Assembly: GCF_016862955.1 (NCBI RefSeq) | Contig: NZ_BONY01000044.1 | Coordinates: forward strand, 20,399 to 84,398 | Length of the DNA: 64,000 bases | DNA from: Rhizocola hellebori | Lineage (GTDB): Bacteria > Actinomycetota > Actinomycetes > Mycobacteriales > Micromonosporaceae | Direction of reading: 5' to 3' | Part shown: positions 35,330 through 43,437 of the stretch, in pieces | Layout: each line of letters opens with the position of its first letter | Position numbering within the stretch: the first letter of the stretch is position 1 | The notes under the pieces: generated by a model | The model's input: only the letters and a program-made list of their open reading frames with translations | What the model was told of the DNA's origin: nothing | Databases searched by the model: none | Program-made: the position numbers and the translations under genes

Positions 35330-35650
35330 GTTCGATCTCGGTTTCCGTAGAGGTTGCCCCTGCCCGTCACCGTCGCTCCCGCCCTTCGGGCAGCGGGCGA
35401 GAAAGCGGGCTGCCCCGCAGTCGCGGACCCGGCGGCGGTCGCACGGACGCTTGGCGGCCCGCTTTCTTGTCTGCTGGGCTCTGCCCGGGAGCGACCTCCG
35501 GCGGGGTGGCCTTCGCGTGCCCCCAGCTCGGAGCTTGAGCTCCCCGCCGGAGGCGAGAGGTCTGGAAGCACGGCGGTGGAGGAGCGAAGCGACGACCCTC
35601 GGCGGGAGCAGTGGAGTGGAACCACAACGGACCTGCGACATGGGCTAGAA
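35330..35650. ncRNA. Strongly structured GC-rich block, candidate noncoding RNA or palindromic element
   Basis: Between AT-richer flanks lies about 320 bp dense in perfect stems: AGAAAGCGGGC with GCCCGCTTTCT (about 35400-35468), CCTCCGGCGGGG with CCCCGCCGGAGG (about 35495-35550, enclosing GGAGCT/AGCTCC) and the tetraloop hairpin GCCC-TTCG-GGC. Overlapping ORFs in all frames are typical shadows of GC-rich repeats and lack ribosome sites. It could be a structured RNA, a replication or transfer site, or a dispersed element. The stems are seen directly; the function is open. Confidence 0.4.
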
Positions 35651-35769
35651 CTTTCGGGGCATGTCGATGAGAAAATTAGTTCGATCCGGGGATCTGAAAA
35701 TATGAAATGACCGCACGCGAACGCGGCCAACTTTGCGATTCTCAATGTTTAAGACAAAGAGGAAGCGGC

Positions 35770-35835
35770 CGGCTCCGCCCCGCTGGGCGGCCGGAGGCCG
35801 AGCCCGGCGGCGCGGACCCGGCCATAATGCCAGAA
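35770..35835. repeat. Second GC-rich palindromic cluster
   Basis: Contains CCGCCC-CGCT-GGGCGG and several GGCCGG/CCGGCC pairings just upstream of the TIR gene. Not coding. Confidence 0.4.
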
Positions 35836-36002
35836 GGGGGTGGGCGGTCCCGTAACTGGTCGTTGATCTGACTCTTCGGTATGAACATAAGCATTGTGTT
35901 CAGCTGGCACGGCGCAATACTTACTTCAGCGAGCGCTGCCAAGGTTCAGCGGCTCGGATGGCCCTTAAGGGTCGAGTGAGAACAGCGGAGCTGGGAGGTT
36001 TA

Positions 36003-36854
36003 ATGGCACGGCGCGTCTTCATTAGCTATAGCCATAGAGATGAATCGATCGTGCGAATGCTGGATGCTAGCTTGACGGCCGCTGGCGTGGAGACCTTTCT
36101 CGATGACCGCGACATCCGAATTGGCGATTCATTTGTCGAAAGAATCTACGAAGGGCTGGCTGCGGCCACTGACTTGCTGTATGTCGTGTCAACGTCCTCT
36201 GTGAATTCGGCGTGGGTCGCCGAGGAACTTGGCGTTGCAAAAGTAAAGCAGAAGCAGACCGACGGTTTTCGAATCCTCCCAGTCTTAGTTGACGACTGCG
36301 ACGTACCTATCTCGGTTAAGCACATTCGTTATGCAGACATGCGTCAGTGGAAAGATCCTCTTCGCTATCGCGCTGCATTGGGAAAGCTATTGGCAAGCCT
36401 AGATGTGAAATTGGTGCCGATAGCTGGTGAGCTGACTGCCTGGTGGCTTGAGAGTGGCCGCAAGATGCGAGATGCACGTCACGTCTTGAATGAGTACCTT
36501 GGTTACCTGAACTTCGTGATCGGCTGGGCGCAGTGGTTCCAAGATCGCAGCATTCTGAATGACGGAAAGCTTTCCACGAAGCCACTCGATGAAGATCGAT
36601 ATGATATGCGCATCAACCAGGCGGTCGAGGAGATCGCAGATCTAATCGAACCTCTGGTCGCGGTCGACCGACGCATCGCGGCGTTCAAAGAAGAATCAAT
36701 GGCGTTCCTTGCTGCTCCCTCAAGCAATTGGATGGAGCATGATGCGATACGAAAGTTACGAGATCCGTTGAGACGCGCCTTGTCTCTGCTGGATGAACTA
36801 GAGGACGAGGTCACAACGGTGATCCACTCCACGATTCAGGCAGCAACCTCGTAG
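36003..36854 (+). CDS. TIR-domain protein (candidate NADase defence effector)
   Basis: ATG 36003 has GGGAGG four bases upstream, better than the ATG at 35958; 283 aa. Residues 1-140 are a bacterial TIR domain: strand A RRVFISYSHRDE, BB loop TFLDDRDIRIGDSF, and the helix with the catalytic Glu in SSVNSAWVAEELG (E74/E75). This Glu is needed for NAD+ cleavage in TIR enzymes. The C-terminal 140 residues are helical with no known sensor domain (WLESGRKMRDARHVLNEYL ... LLDELEDEVTTVI). Codon use and base composition are visibly less GC-rich than the neighbours, a sign of transfer. It may pair with the NB-ARC/TPR gene that converges on it. Confidence 0.85.
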   Translation: MARRVFISYSHRDESIVRMLDASLTAAGVETFLDDRDIRIGDSFVERIYEGLAAATDLLYVVSTSSVNSAWVAEELGVAKVKQKQTDGFRILPVLVDDCDVPISVKHIRYADMRQWKDPLRYRAALGKLLASLDVKLVPIAGELTAWWLESGRKMRDARHVLNEYLGYLNFVIGWAQWFQDRSILNDGKLSTKPLDEDRYDMRINQAVEEIADLIEPLVAVDRRIAAFKEESMAFLAAPSSNWMEHDAIRKLRDPLRRALSLLDELEDEVTTVIHSTIQAATS

Positions 36855-36928
36855 CGTCGTGTTTGATGGACTGATGAAACTGACCTGGCAGAGGTTTGAA
36901 CCTCGGGTGTCCCGTCGGCGGCCAGGGT

Positions 36929-36946
36929 CGGCCGCGTACGCGGCCG
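36929..36946. terminator. Perfect 18-bp palindrome between convergent TIR and NB-ARC genes
   Basis: CGGCCGCGTACGCGGCCG followed by TTTAAT; sits in the otherwise empty 313-bp gap 36855-37167 and may end transcription from both sides. Confidence 0.5.
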
Positions 36947-37167
36947 TTTAATGACAATGAAGAACAACTCGGCAGTGCGGAAACAGCCCGGATGTCTTGT
37001 CTCGGGTGATGCTCTCCCCTGTGTGTCCCAGTTGATACTTTCCATGCCGTGATGCGGCTGGCCGATCATGTGATGTTTGCGGACGTCGCTTGGCCGGGAG
37101 CCGGGATTGGCTTTGAGCCGGCCTGAGGGCACGCAGTGGATGCTCGGTGTCAGCGAATTTGTGGGGC

Positions 37168-39519
37168 TTAGGTGGTTTGATCTGCGGCGCGTAGAGCAGC
37201 GGCGAGGTTGTTGCGTGACGTGAGAGTGTGGGGGTGGTCGGTTCCCAGTACTCGGATCCGGTCGGCCAGGGTCTGCTCGTAAAAGGCGATGGCTTCGGCG
37301 AGTCGTCCCACCTTCTGGTAGGCGTAGGCGAGGTTGTTGCGTGAGGCGAGGGTGTAAGGGTGGTCGGTTCCCAGTATCTGCATGCAGTCGGCCAACGTCT
37401 GCTCATGCAAGGGGATGGCTTTGTCGAGTCGTCCTGCAGCCTCGTAGGCGCTAGCGAGGTTGTTGCGTGAGGTGAGAGTCTGGGGGTGGTCGGTTCCCAG
37501 TACCCGGGTCCGGTCGGCCAGGGTCTGCTCGTGCAGAGCGATGGCTTCGGCGAGTCGTCCCGCAGCCTCGTAGGCGTTAGCGAGGTTGTTGCGTGAGGTG
37601 AGGGCCTGGGGGTGGTCGGTTCCCAGTACCCGGATCAAGTCGGCCAGGGTCTGCTCGTGCAGAGCGATGGCCTCGGCGAGTCGTCCCGCGTTCTGGTAGG
37701 CGTAGGCGAGGTTGTGGCGTGAGTTGAGGGTATCGGGGTGGTCGGTTCCTAGTACCCGCTCATAGTCGGCCAGCGTCTGCTGTTGTAGGGGGATGGCTTG
37801 GTCGAGCCGTCCCGCCGACTCGTAGGCACCGGCGAGGTTGTTGCGTGAGTTCAGGGTGTACAGGTGGTCTATTCCCAGTACCCGCTCGCAGTCGGACAGT
37901 GTCTGCTCGTATAGGGGGATGGCTTCGTCGAGCCGTCCCGCCGACTCGTAGGCGCTGGCGAGGCTATTGCGTGAGACCAGAGTCTGGGGGTAATCGGTTC
38001 CTAGCACTCGCTCGCAGTCGACAAGGGTCTGCTCGTGCAGGGGGATGGCTTCGTCGAGCCGTCCCGCCGACTTGAGCACTTGTCCTGCCCAGTTGCAGTT
38101 GGCGAGCAGCAGTTCAGTGGGCTGTGGGCTGTGCTGGCATAGGGCCAGTATGTGGGTGACCAGTTCGTCGAGTTCGCGGCGGCGGTGTACGACCTGGTCG
38201 AGTGGCAGGTCGTCGGTGAGCGTGTCGAGCATTGCGGTCGCGTTATCGATCGTGTGGCTGAGGCGCTGCTGGCCTGCGAGGTGGCGGATGATAGTGGCGG
38301 TTAGCCGGTGCACGGCGATCACCACTTGGTCGGCTGGATGGTGGCTGGTCGGCCGGTCGACGTGTTCGCGTTCGGCGAGCGTGATGAGCGAAGCGTTGGC
38401 CAGTACCCGCAATGCCCGACTCATCGTCGTAGCGTCGTGGTCGAGCGCCGTCAGCGCATGCGGCGTGGTGAGCAGGAAGCGGCTAATGCCTTCCTGTGCG
38501 AGCACGGCGAGCACGGTGAGCAGCTGATGGGTATGACCGGCAGGGTCGGCACGCTGAATGCTGTCGATAGATAGAGCGGTGGCTTTCAGGATTCCGGGGT
38601 GGTCTGCACCCGCCTGCTGCCGGAGAACTTCGTCGAGTTCGACGGTGTTCAGTCTGTCCAGGTAGAGCTGGTAGGTGAGCCGGTTCAGGCGCATGTAGGC
38701 GGCGGCTTGGGCCAAGCCAAGCGGTAGCCAACCCAGCTGGAGCCCCACTTTGCGAGCCAGGTCGGCGTCGTGGTCGCCGGTGGCGCTGATCAGGAACGCA
38801 ACACCTTGCGGCGGAGTGAACATGCCCACCGCAATCGGAGTGACCCCTGGCATGGCGGTGAATTCTTGCCGGTTGGTCGTGACGATCACTTTCGCTGTCC
38901 CCGCGGCGGGCAGAAAGGGTTTGACGCTGTCCGGGTCGTCGACATTGTCGAATACGAGCAGCCGCCGTTTGCGATCATTGACGCTGACCGCCTGGATCAC
39001 CTGCGCGGCAATCTGATCTGACGAAAGCTCGGCGGCGGTCAATCCCCACATCACGCCGAGCTGGGCCAGATCGGTGATCGGCCCGGCCTCGGCGTTTATC
39101 CACGCGACCAGGTTGTAGCCCTGCTTGACACAGTCTCGTGCGTGGGCGGCGGCCAGCTGTGACTTGCCTGCACCGCGAGCGCCAGGCAATGCCACCAGGG
39201 CCGCACGTTTCCGGCGGCCCAACGCTTTCGCTAGGCGACGCTGCTCGGACGGGCGTGGCTGAAACGAGGCCGCCTCATGCGGGATCGCCCCGAACACCAC
39301 GTTGTCATTACCGCCAGCCAAACCCGGCGTAGCGGCTGGCATTCGGGGTCTCGCGGGGTTGATACTCAGCGCGCCGCCAACAGCGGCCAGTATCGTCCCC
39401 GCCACCGCCAGCACAGCGGCCAGCCAAGGCCGATCGGCCAGCAAGGTCGCCAAGGCCGTCAACAGACCACTGACCCCGGCTAATCCGATGACTGCTGCCC
39501 AAGTACGCCGAACTGCCAC
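37168..39519 (-). CDS. Membrane-anchored NB-ARC ATPase with C-terminal TPR repeats (NLR-like)
   Basis: GTG 39519 follows GGGAGA at five bases; 783 aa. Two TM helices lie at about residues 9-28 and 31-52. The NB-ARC/STAND ATPase follows: P-loop GARGAGKS (about 113-120), Walker B RLLVFDNVDD, sensor VIVTTNRQ, GLPL-like WLPLGLAQAAAYM and an MHD-like region. Residues 485-783 hold seven kinesin-light-chain-type TPRs with the unit AGRLxEAIxLxEQTLAD...VLGxDHPxTLxSRNNLA. STAND-TPR proteins bind a trigger and oligomerise; many are antiphage sensors, and membrane anchoring suggests a membrane-damaging or recruiting output. It faces the TIR gene tail to tail. Confidence 0.85.
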   Translation of the reverse strand: MAVRRTWAAVIGLAGVSGLLTALATLLADRPWLAAVLAVAGTILAAVGGALSINPARPRMPAATPGLAGGNDNVVFGAIPHEAASFQPRPSEQRRLAKALGRRKRAALVALPGARGAGKSQLAAAHARDCVKQGYNLVAWINAEAGPITDLAQLGVMWGLTAAELSSDQIAAQVIQAVSVNDRKRRLLVFDNVDDPDSVKPFLPAAGTAKVIVTTNRQEFTAMPGVTPIAVGMFTPPQGVAFLISATGDHDADLARKVGLQLGWLPLGLAQAAAYMRLNRLTYQLYLDRLNTVELDEVLRQQAGADHPGILKATALSIDSIQRADPAGHTHQLLTVLAVLAQEGISRFLLTTPHALTALDHDATTMSRALRVLANASLITLAEREHVDRPTSHHPADQVVIAVHRLTATIIRHLAGQQRLSHTIDNATAMLDTLTDDLPLDQVVHRRRELDELVTHILALCQHSPQPTELLLANCNWAGQVLKSAGRLDEAIPLHEQTLVDCERVLGTDYPQTLVSRNSLASAYESAGRLDEAIPLYEQTLSDCERVLGIDHLYTLNSRNNLAGAYESAGRLDQAIPLQQQTLADYERVLGTDHPDTLNSRHNLAYAYQNAGRLAEAIALHEQTLADLIRVLGTDHPQALTSRNNLANAYEAAGRLAEAIALHEQTLADRTRVLGTDHPQTLTSRNNLASAYEAAGRLDKAIPLHEQTLADCMQILGTDHPYTLASRNNLAYAYQKVGRLAEAIAFYEQTLADRIRVLGTDHPHTLTSRNNLAAALRAADQTT
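37185..38075 (-). repeat. Seven 126-bp coding repeats (TPR units)
   Basis: Direct repeats with a 126-bp period, high identity between neighbours (for example the units near 37440-37690), coding 42-residue TPRs. High DNA identity suggests recent expansion or gene conversion that could change ligand specificity. Confidence 0.85.
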
Positions 39520-39896
39520 CACGATCTCCCGTCCACGGTGTCGTAATGGCTGCAGTGTCGCATCACGACACCACCAACCAGGTCCACCAACCAGCTCTAC
39601 CAAGCCTAGGCGGAAAGCATCACCCGGGACGGAAACGGAAACCATCACCCGGGACTCGACAGGAATCAGCCCGGAGCGTCGTGACCCTCCTGGATGCCTG
39701 CTTTCGCCAGGCCGGGACGACTCGGGAGTGCCAAGACGTCTGCGTGGAGACGGTGTCTCCACTCCTTGCGCGCGTGAAGACTCTGTTGCAGTTGCTCAAT
39801 GCAGCGACCGACGGAAACCGCATCGAGCGGCCGCCGGTAGATCACTGCGAGGTGATCGATCGCGATTCCTCGCTACGCGGCGTGAGGAGGGTGAGC

Positions 39897-40220
39897 ATGG
39901 ACTCGAAGGTGTCGGGTGTCGCCGATGTAACAAGCGGCGCTGGGCGCAGGGACGTCCCATTGATGGAAGTCACGGTTGATCTGGCGCAAGGGATGACCAT
40001 CAAAACGGACCGGTGCGTAGGCGACGTGCCGATACTGGAGATTGTGACTGGCGGCGCGAGGCTCGTGATTAGCGTGGACGTTGGTGACGTCCGGCGGCTG
40101 GAGGCGGAAGACGTTCTGCTCGCCGAAGCGTTCGCGGAGGCGGCCTGCGACCTGCGAGATGAGCTGCAGCGGATCGTGGCGGACCGCCGTAGAAGCGCTG
40201 CGCTTCGAGTGGTGCGTTAG
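39897..40220 (+). CDS. Hypothetical 107-aa protein
   Basis: ATG 39897 is preceded by GGAGG. The sequence MDSKVSGVADVTSGAGRRDV leads to a strand-rich middle (VDLAQGMTIKTDRCVGDVP, RLVISVDVGDVRRLEAED) and an amphipathic C-terminal helix (ACDLRDELQRIVADRRR). Not recognised. It converges on the XRE/DUF5919 gene with a 4-bp overlap. Confidence 0.55.
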   Translation: MDSKVSGVADVTSGAGRRDVPLMEVTVDLAQGMTIKTDRCVGDVPILEIVTGGARLVISVDVGDVRRLEAEDVLLAEAFAEAACDLRDELQRIVADRRRSAALRVVR

Positions 40221-40945
40221 CTGGCGGGTCGGGCTTGAGCCCAGACTCGCTCGAAGGATTCCATGTATGCGGCAGCCATTCCGTCGGGGTGACTGAGGCG
40301 TAGGTGGAGGACGGGGGCGTGGCCGGCGGGGCAGCTGTAGATGTGGGTGTTGACGAGTAGGTCGTTGTCGGAGCGGTAGATCGAGTTGTAGAGAACCGTG
40401 TCGTGCAAACGTATTTCGACGCCGGGCTCGTTGGTGAGCGGGCGGAAGAGTACGAGTGCGTTGCGGATTTTGGCTCCCATGATGTCGTCGATGCCTTCGT
40501 CTGCGCCCCGCCGGGCGATATGGGTTCCGGTGTGGTCGCCGAGGGCGATGCGTACCCGGATGCCTTGGCGGGCTTTGGTTTGCAGAGTGCGCAGGATCGT
40601 GGCATCTTCGGCGGAGAACAGGGCGCTGAAGGCCAGGATGCCGATGTCGTGTTGGGCGTTTGCGAAGTGGCGGTGCCAGACGTCGGTGGGGACGGCGGAG
40701 CGGTGTGGGTAGGTGACGCGTAGTTCGTCGGCGGAGGTATCGGGCTTAAGTCGGGGGATGGTTTCGGGCCATAGGTCGGCGACGGTCCAGCCCGTGAGGT
40801 TGGCCAGGGCGGTGCGGTTGCGGGGGTAGGGCAGGCGGCCAGCGAACCAGCGTTGGACGGTTTTGGGATCAACGGTTAGGCGCGCGGCGACGTCGTCGGC
40901 GTCCAGGCCGACGGTGGCCAGGGCACGGGCGAGGGGGTGTCGCAC
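40217..40945 (-). CDS. XRE-family HTH regulator with DUF5919 (PLD-like) domain, copy 1
   Basis: GTG 40945 has GGAGG six bases before it; 242 aa. N-terminal HTH: ARALATVGLDADDVAARLTVDPKTVQRWFAGRLPYPRNRTALANLTG. C-terminal 170 residues match the DUF5919 module of AICE-borne XRE proteins, with a phospholipase-D-like core (IGILAFSALFSAEDATILRTL, VRIALGDHTG, VLYNSIYRSDNDLLVNTHIY). It is a paralogue of 43917-44651. The usual neighbour is a Nudix gene, absent here. Likely a regulator of the element; DNA targets unknown. Confidence 0.8.
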   Translation of the reverse strand: MRHPLARALATVGLDADDVAARLTVDPKTVQRWFAGRLPYPRNRTALANLTGWTVADLWPETIPRLKPDTSADELRVTYPHRSAVPTDVWHRHFANAQHDIGILAFSALFSAEDATILRTLQTKARQGIRVRIALGDHTGTHIARRGADEGIDDIMGAKIRNALVLFRPLTNEPGVEIRLHDTVLYNSIYRSDNDLLVNTHIYSCPAGHAPVLHLRLSHPDGMAAAYMESFERVWAQARPAS

Positions 40946-41085
40946 CGGAAGCCTCCCAGCTCGCGGGCAGTGATGAACCTCAGTGTAGGCCAAGACGTAC
41001 CAAGACGTCCCTCAGACGCGGTACCTGGTTGATGACCATGGGCGAAGACTGGTGCCGAAAAGGTGATAGCGAGCGGAGAGATCAC

Positions 41086-41328
41086 ATGGACGAGCGGCGG
41101 GCGGCGCTGGGCAAGGACGATGCGAAGGGCGCCCAGGATGCGGCGGATCTGCTGGCGTTGGCGTTGGAGGACGTCGGGTTCGATGTCGGGCGCGACTTTC
41201 CGTCGTTGAGCAGCGGTGCCGGGCCGGGCGGGGTCGGCTTTGTGGAGCTGGGGCGGGTGTCCGGTGGGGTGGCGTTTGACCTGGCCATCGTCCTGACTGC
41301 GGCAAAGGGGCGCGGGATCACGCTGTAG
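41086..41328 (+). CDS. Small conserved-looking AICE protein (80 aa)
   Basis: GGAGAG lies before ATG 41086. Sequence MDERRAALGKDDAKGAQDAA...VGFDVGRDFPSLSSG...GFVELGRVSGGVAFDLAIVL: an amphipathic helix and then strands; soluble. It sits 49 bp before the GntR gene and likely shares its transcript. Function unknown. Confidence 0.6.
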   Translation: MDERRAALGKDDAKGAQDAADLLALALEDVGFDVGRDFPSLSSGAGPGGVGFVELGRVSGGVAFDLAIVLTAAKGRGITL

Positions 41329-41377
41329 GCCGGTGGCCTACGCTCAGGCGAGATCTCGGCTGATAGAGGGGTTGGCG

Positions 41378-41833
41378 GTGAGCCCTAGGGCAACCGCGTG
41401 GGGCGCGTACCTGGCGGTCGCGGATGCCCTGCGCGCCAAGATTGCCGACGGCGAGTTGACGCCGGGCTCGTTGCTGCCCTCGGAGTCTGCGTTGTGTGCC
41501 GAGTATGGCATGGCGCGCAACACTATCCGGCGGGCGTTGGATCTGTTGGCCGCCGACGGGCTGATCGAATCGATGCCCGGGCGTGGGCGGGTGGTGGCAA
41601 GCCCTGGGGAGCGGGCTGAGGCGGTTCCGCAGTACCAGATGATCGCTGATGAGCTGCGGCTGCTGGTGGAGTCGGGCGAGCTGGGGCCGGGGGATGCGCT
41701 GCCGAGCGAGGCGGCGTTGTCAGCGCAGTATGGGGTGTCGCGTGGTACGGCGCGGCATGCGCTGGCTGAGCTGGAAGGTGCCGGGCTGGTCGACGCGGTG
41801 CATGGCAAGGGGCGCTTCGTGCGTTCCCGGTGA
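41378..41833 (+). CDS. GntR-type regulator made of two tandem winged helices (KorSA-like)
   Basis: GTG 41378 follows AGAGGGG at six bases (a GTG 45 bp upstream has no ribosome site); 151 aa. Residues 8-75 (YLAVADALRAKIADGELTPG ... RGRVVASP) and 84-150 (YQMIADELRLLVESGELGPG ... KGRFVRS) are both complete GntR wHTHs, and there is no effector domain. In pSAM2 the GntR protein KorSA represses pra and hence transfer and replication. A covalent pair of wHTHs can bind a palindrome as a monomer; a 17-bp AACATGT-TGT-ACATGTT palindrome lies upstream of the Pra-like gene. Confidence 0.82.
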   Translation: MSPRATAWGAYLAVADALRAKIADGELTPGSLLPSESALCAEYGMARNTIRRALDLLAADGLIESMPGRGRVVASPGERAEAVPQYQMIADELRLLVESGELGPGDALPSEAALSAQYGVSRGTARHALAELEGAGLVDAVHGKGRFVRSR

Positions 41834-42423
41834 GGGCCGGCTTCGTTACTCTCGGACCTGTGGAACATGTTCAATGGGCGCGCGACCTGGCAGAGAAGCT
41901 GCTCGCCGAAGCGCTGCCGGTGCGGTGGGCGCACACGCAGGGAGTAGCGCGAGTGGCGGAGTCCATTGCCGACATCGTCGACACCGACGCTGAGATGCTG
42001 GTCTGCGCTGCGTGGCTTCACGACATTGGGTATGCGCCGCCGTTGGCGCGCACCGGATTTCACCCACTGGACGGAGCGCGTTACCTGCGTGACGAGGTGG
42101 GAGCAGATGACCAGCTGTGCCGATTGGTAGCGCATCACACCTGCGCTGCGATCGAGGCCGAGAATCGCGGGCTGGCCGATGAGCTGCTAGCCGAGTTCGC
42201 GCCTGTCGGGGGTCTTGTCGCGGACGCGCTGACCTTCTCAGACATGACCACGAGTCCGCATGGTGACCGTGTTGAGGTGCAGGAACGGCTAGCGGAGATC
42301 CTTTCGCGGTACGGCGAGGGGTCGCTGGTTGCGGAGTCGATCGCGAAGGCGCGACCGGAGATCGAACGGTCGGCGCAGTCGGTGGCTGCAGCATTAGGTG
42401 GGACCAGTAACGAAACCCCGTAG
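41830..42423 (+). CDS. HD-domain phosphohydrolase-like protein
   Basis: Start GTG 41830 overlaps the GntR stop (GTGA); an internal GTG 41860 is possible. 197 aa with metal-binding HD motifs: RWAHTQGVARVAESIA, CAAWLHDIGYAPPL (HD about 64), RLVAHHTCA, DALTFSDMT. This group occurs on many AICEs beside the GntR gene and may hydrolyse nucleotides. Translational coupling to the repressor suggests a function in element control. Confidence 0.8.
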   Translation: MRAGFVTLGPVEHVQWARDLAEKLLAEALPVRWAHTQGVARVAESIADIVDTDAEMLVCAAWLHDIGYAPPLARTGFHPLDGARYLRDEVGADDQLCRLVAHHTCAAIEAENRGLADELLAEFAPVGGLVADALTFSDMTTSPHGDRVEVQERLAEILSRYGEGSLVAESIAKARPEIERSAQSVAAALGGTSNETP

Positions 42424-42507
42424 CTGCAACACCGTGCTTCATGCCAACGCGGACGACGTGTCCGTTCGGTCGGGAAGGCTTGGACCTTTCACCATCAACA
42501 AGTACTG

Positions 42508-42942
42508 ATGGCGATGGTTATGGTATGCCGCATGCCGATCGACTACCTCTATCCGCTTGAGCAAACAGGGCAGCAATACGTCGTGAACGGACGTGCCGCA
42601 ACGCCCGAGGTCCTAGCCTTGGAGGCGGCGTCGGGCGAGCATTCGTGCTTCCTGGTATCTGCGCACATCGGCGATCTTGAGAGGGAAGATCGGATCTGGT
42701 TCCGCGCCAGCCTCCCCGAACAACGCCTAGTGGCCATGGGTTGGGTTCAGGCACCTGCCTACGAAGGCACCGACGATGGACTTTGGCGCGTTGTCGTCGC
42801 TTTCGATCGCGACATCTCACGACGTCTCCAGCAAGACCGGGACGCGCCAGTAGTCCGCGCCGCACGTCAGGCGGTGTGGGAAGCGACTGCAGAGGAGTCA
42901 GCCGCCCTGAAGCGATATGCAGGCCTCAAGGCACTCACCTGA
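42508..42942 (+). CDS. Hypothetical protein (144 aa)
   Basis: ATG 42508; core DYLYPLEQTGQQYVVNGRAA, HSCFLVSAHIGDLEREDRIWF, LWRVVVAFDRDISRRLQQ. A soluble alpha/beta protein, no recognised domain. Convergent with 42979-43437. Confidence 0.5.
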   Translation: MAMVMVCRMPIDYLYPLEQTGQQYVVNGRAATPEVLALEAASGEHSCFLVSAHIGDLEREDRIWFRASLPEQRLVAMGWVQAPAYEGTDDGLWRVVVAFDRDISRRLQQDRDAPVVRAARQAVWEATAEESAALKRYAGLKALT

Positions 42943-42978
42943 CCCGGGAGGCTCGTCCGTCGACCAGGCCCGAAATGG

Positions 42979-43437
42979 CTAGTCAGACGGCTCCATGCGG
43001 GTGAGCCGACCTTGCTCATCGCGGGTCCAGCGGCGGCCTGCGCTGTCGAGGAATTCGAGCTGTACAGGTTCGGGCTCGACATAAGTGCGGAGCCAATCTG
43101 CGGGCGCTGCGCGGCGGACAGTCTGGCCGGGTGGTACAAGGCCGATGAATTCGGTTTGCTCCTCGCCGGAGGCGGCGGGCAGGGGTAGTTCCACCTCGTA
43201 GATAGGCATGTCGCTGGCGTTGTGGATGTGGAATGCGATCTCACGGGCGCCCGAGGGCGAGCGGGTGAGCTCAACCCACGCGCTGATGCGGGCTGCTTGG
43301 TTGCGCCGTTCGTCCTCTGACCGGTCGGCTTCACGGCGGTGCTCGGCGCGTAGCAGGATGAACCCGACGACGAAAGCGCCGACCGTGCCCACGGCGGAGA
43401 AGATCTCAGCCGCGGTGCCGACCCAGTCGCTAGCCAA
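42979..43437 (-). CDS. Hypothetical protein with N-terminal TM helix
   Basis: 152 aa; TM helix IFSAVGTVGAFVVGFILL (residues 12-29), a charged helix (RAEHRREADRSEDERRNQA), then an Ig-like beta domain (REIAFHIHNASDMPIYEVEL, GLVPPGQTVRR). Its start overlaps the stop of the Nudix gene, so it is co-translated with it. Function unknown; possibly an envelope or exclusion component. Confidence 0.6.
   Translation of the reverse strand: MASDWVGTAAEIFSAVGTVGAFVVGFILLRAEHRREADRSEDERRNQAARISAWVELTRSPSGAREIAFHIHNASDMPIYEVELPLPAASGEEQTEFIGLVPPGQTVRRAAPADWLRTYVEPEPVQLEFLDSAGRRWTRDEQGRLTRMEPSD

Noticed and set aside
35154..35745. Overlapping ORFs in several frames on both strands
   Set aside because: GC-rich palindromes keep all frames open; none has a ribosome site, and translations are low-complexity Arg/Pro/Ser.
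36885..36905. AGGTTTGAACCT, similar to a tRNA T-arm, as a possible third att site
   Set aside because: The similarity ends after about 12 bp and shares nothing else with the 45-bp core.
37185..38075. Regular direct repeats that resemble a CRISPR-like array
   Set aside because: The 126-bp period is a multiple of three and lies in one long ORF; the units translate to TPRs.
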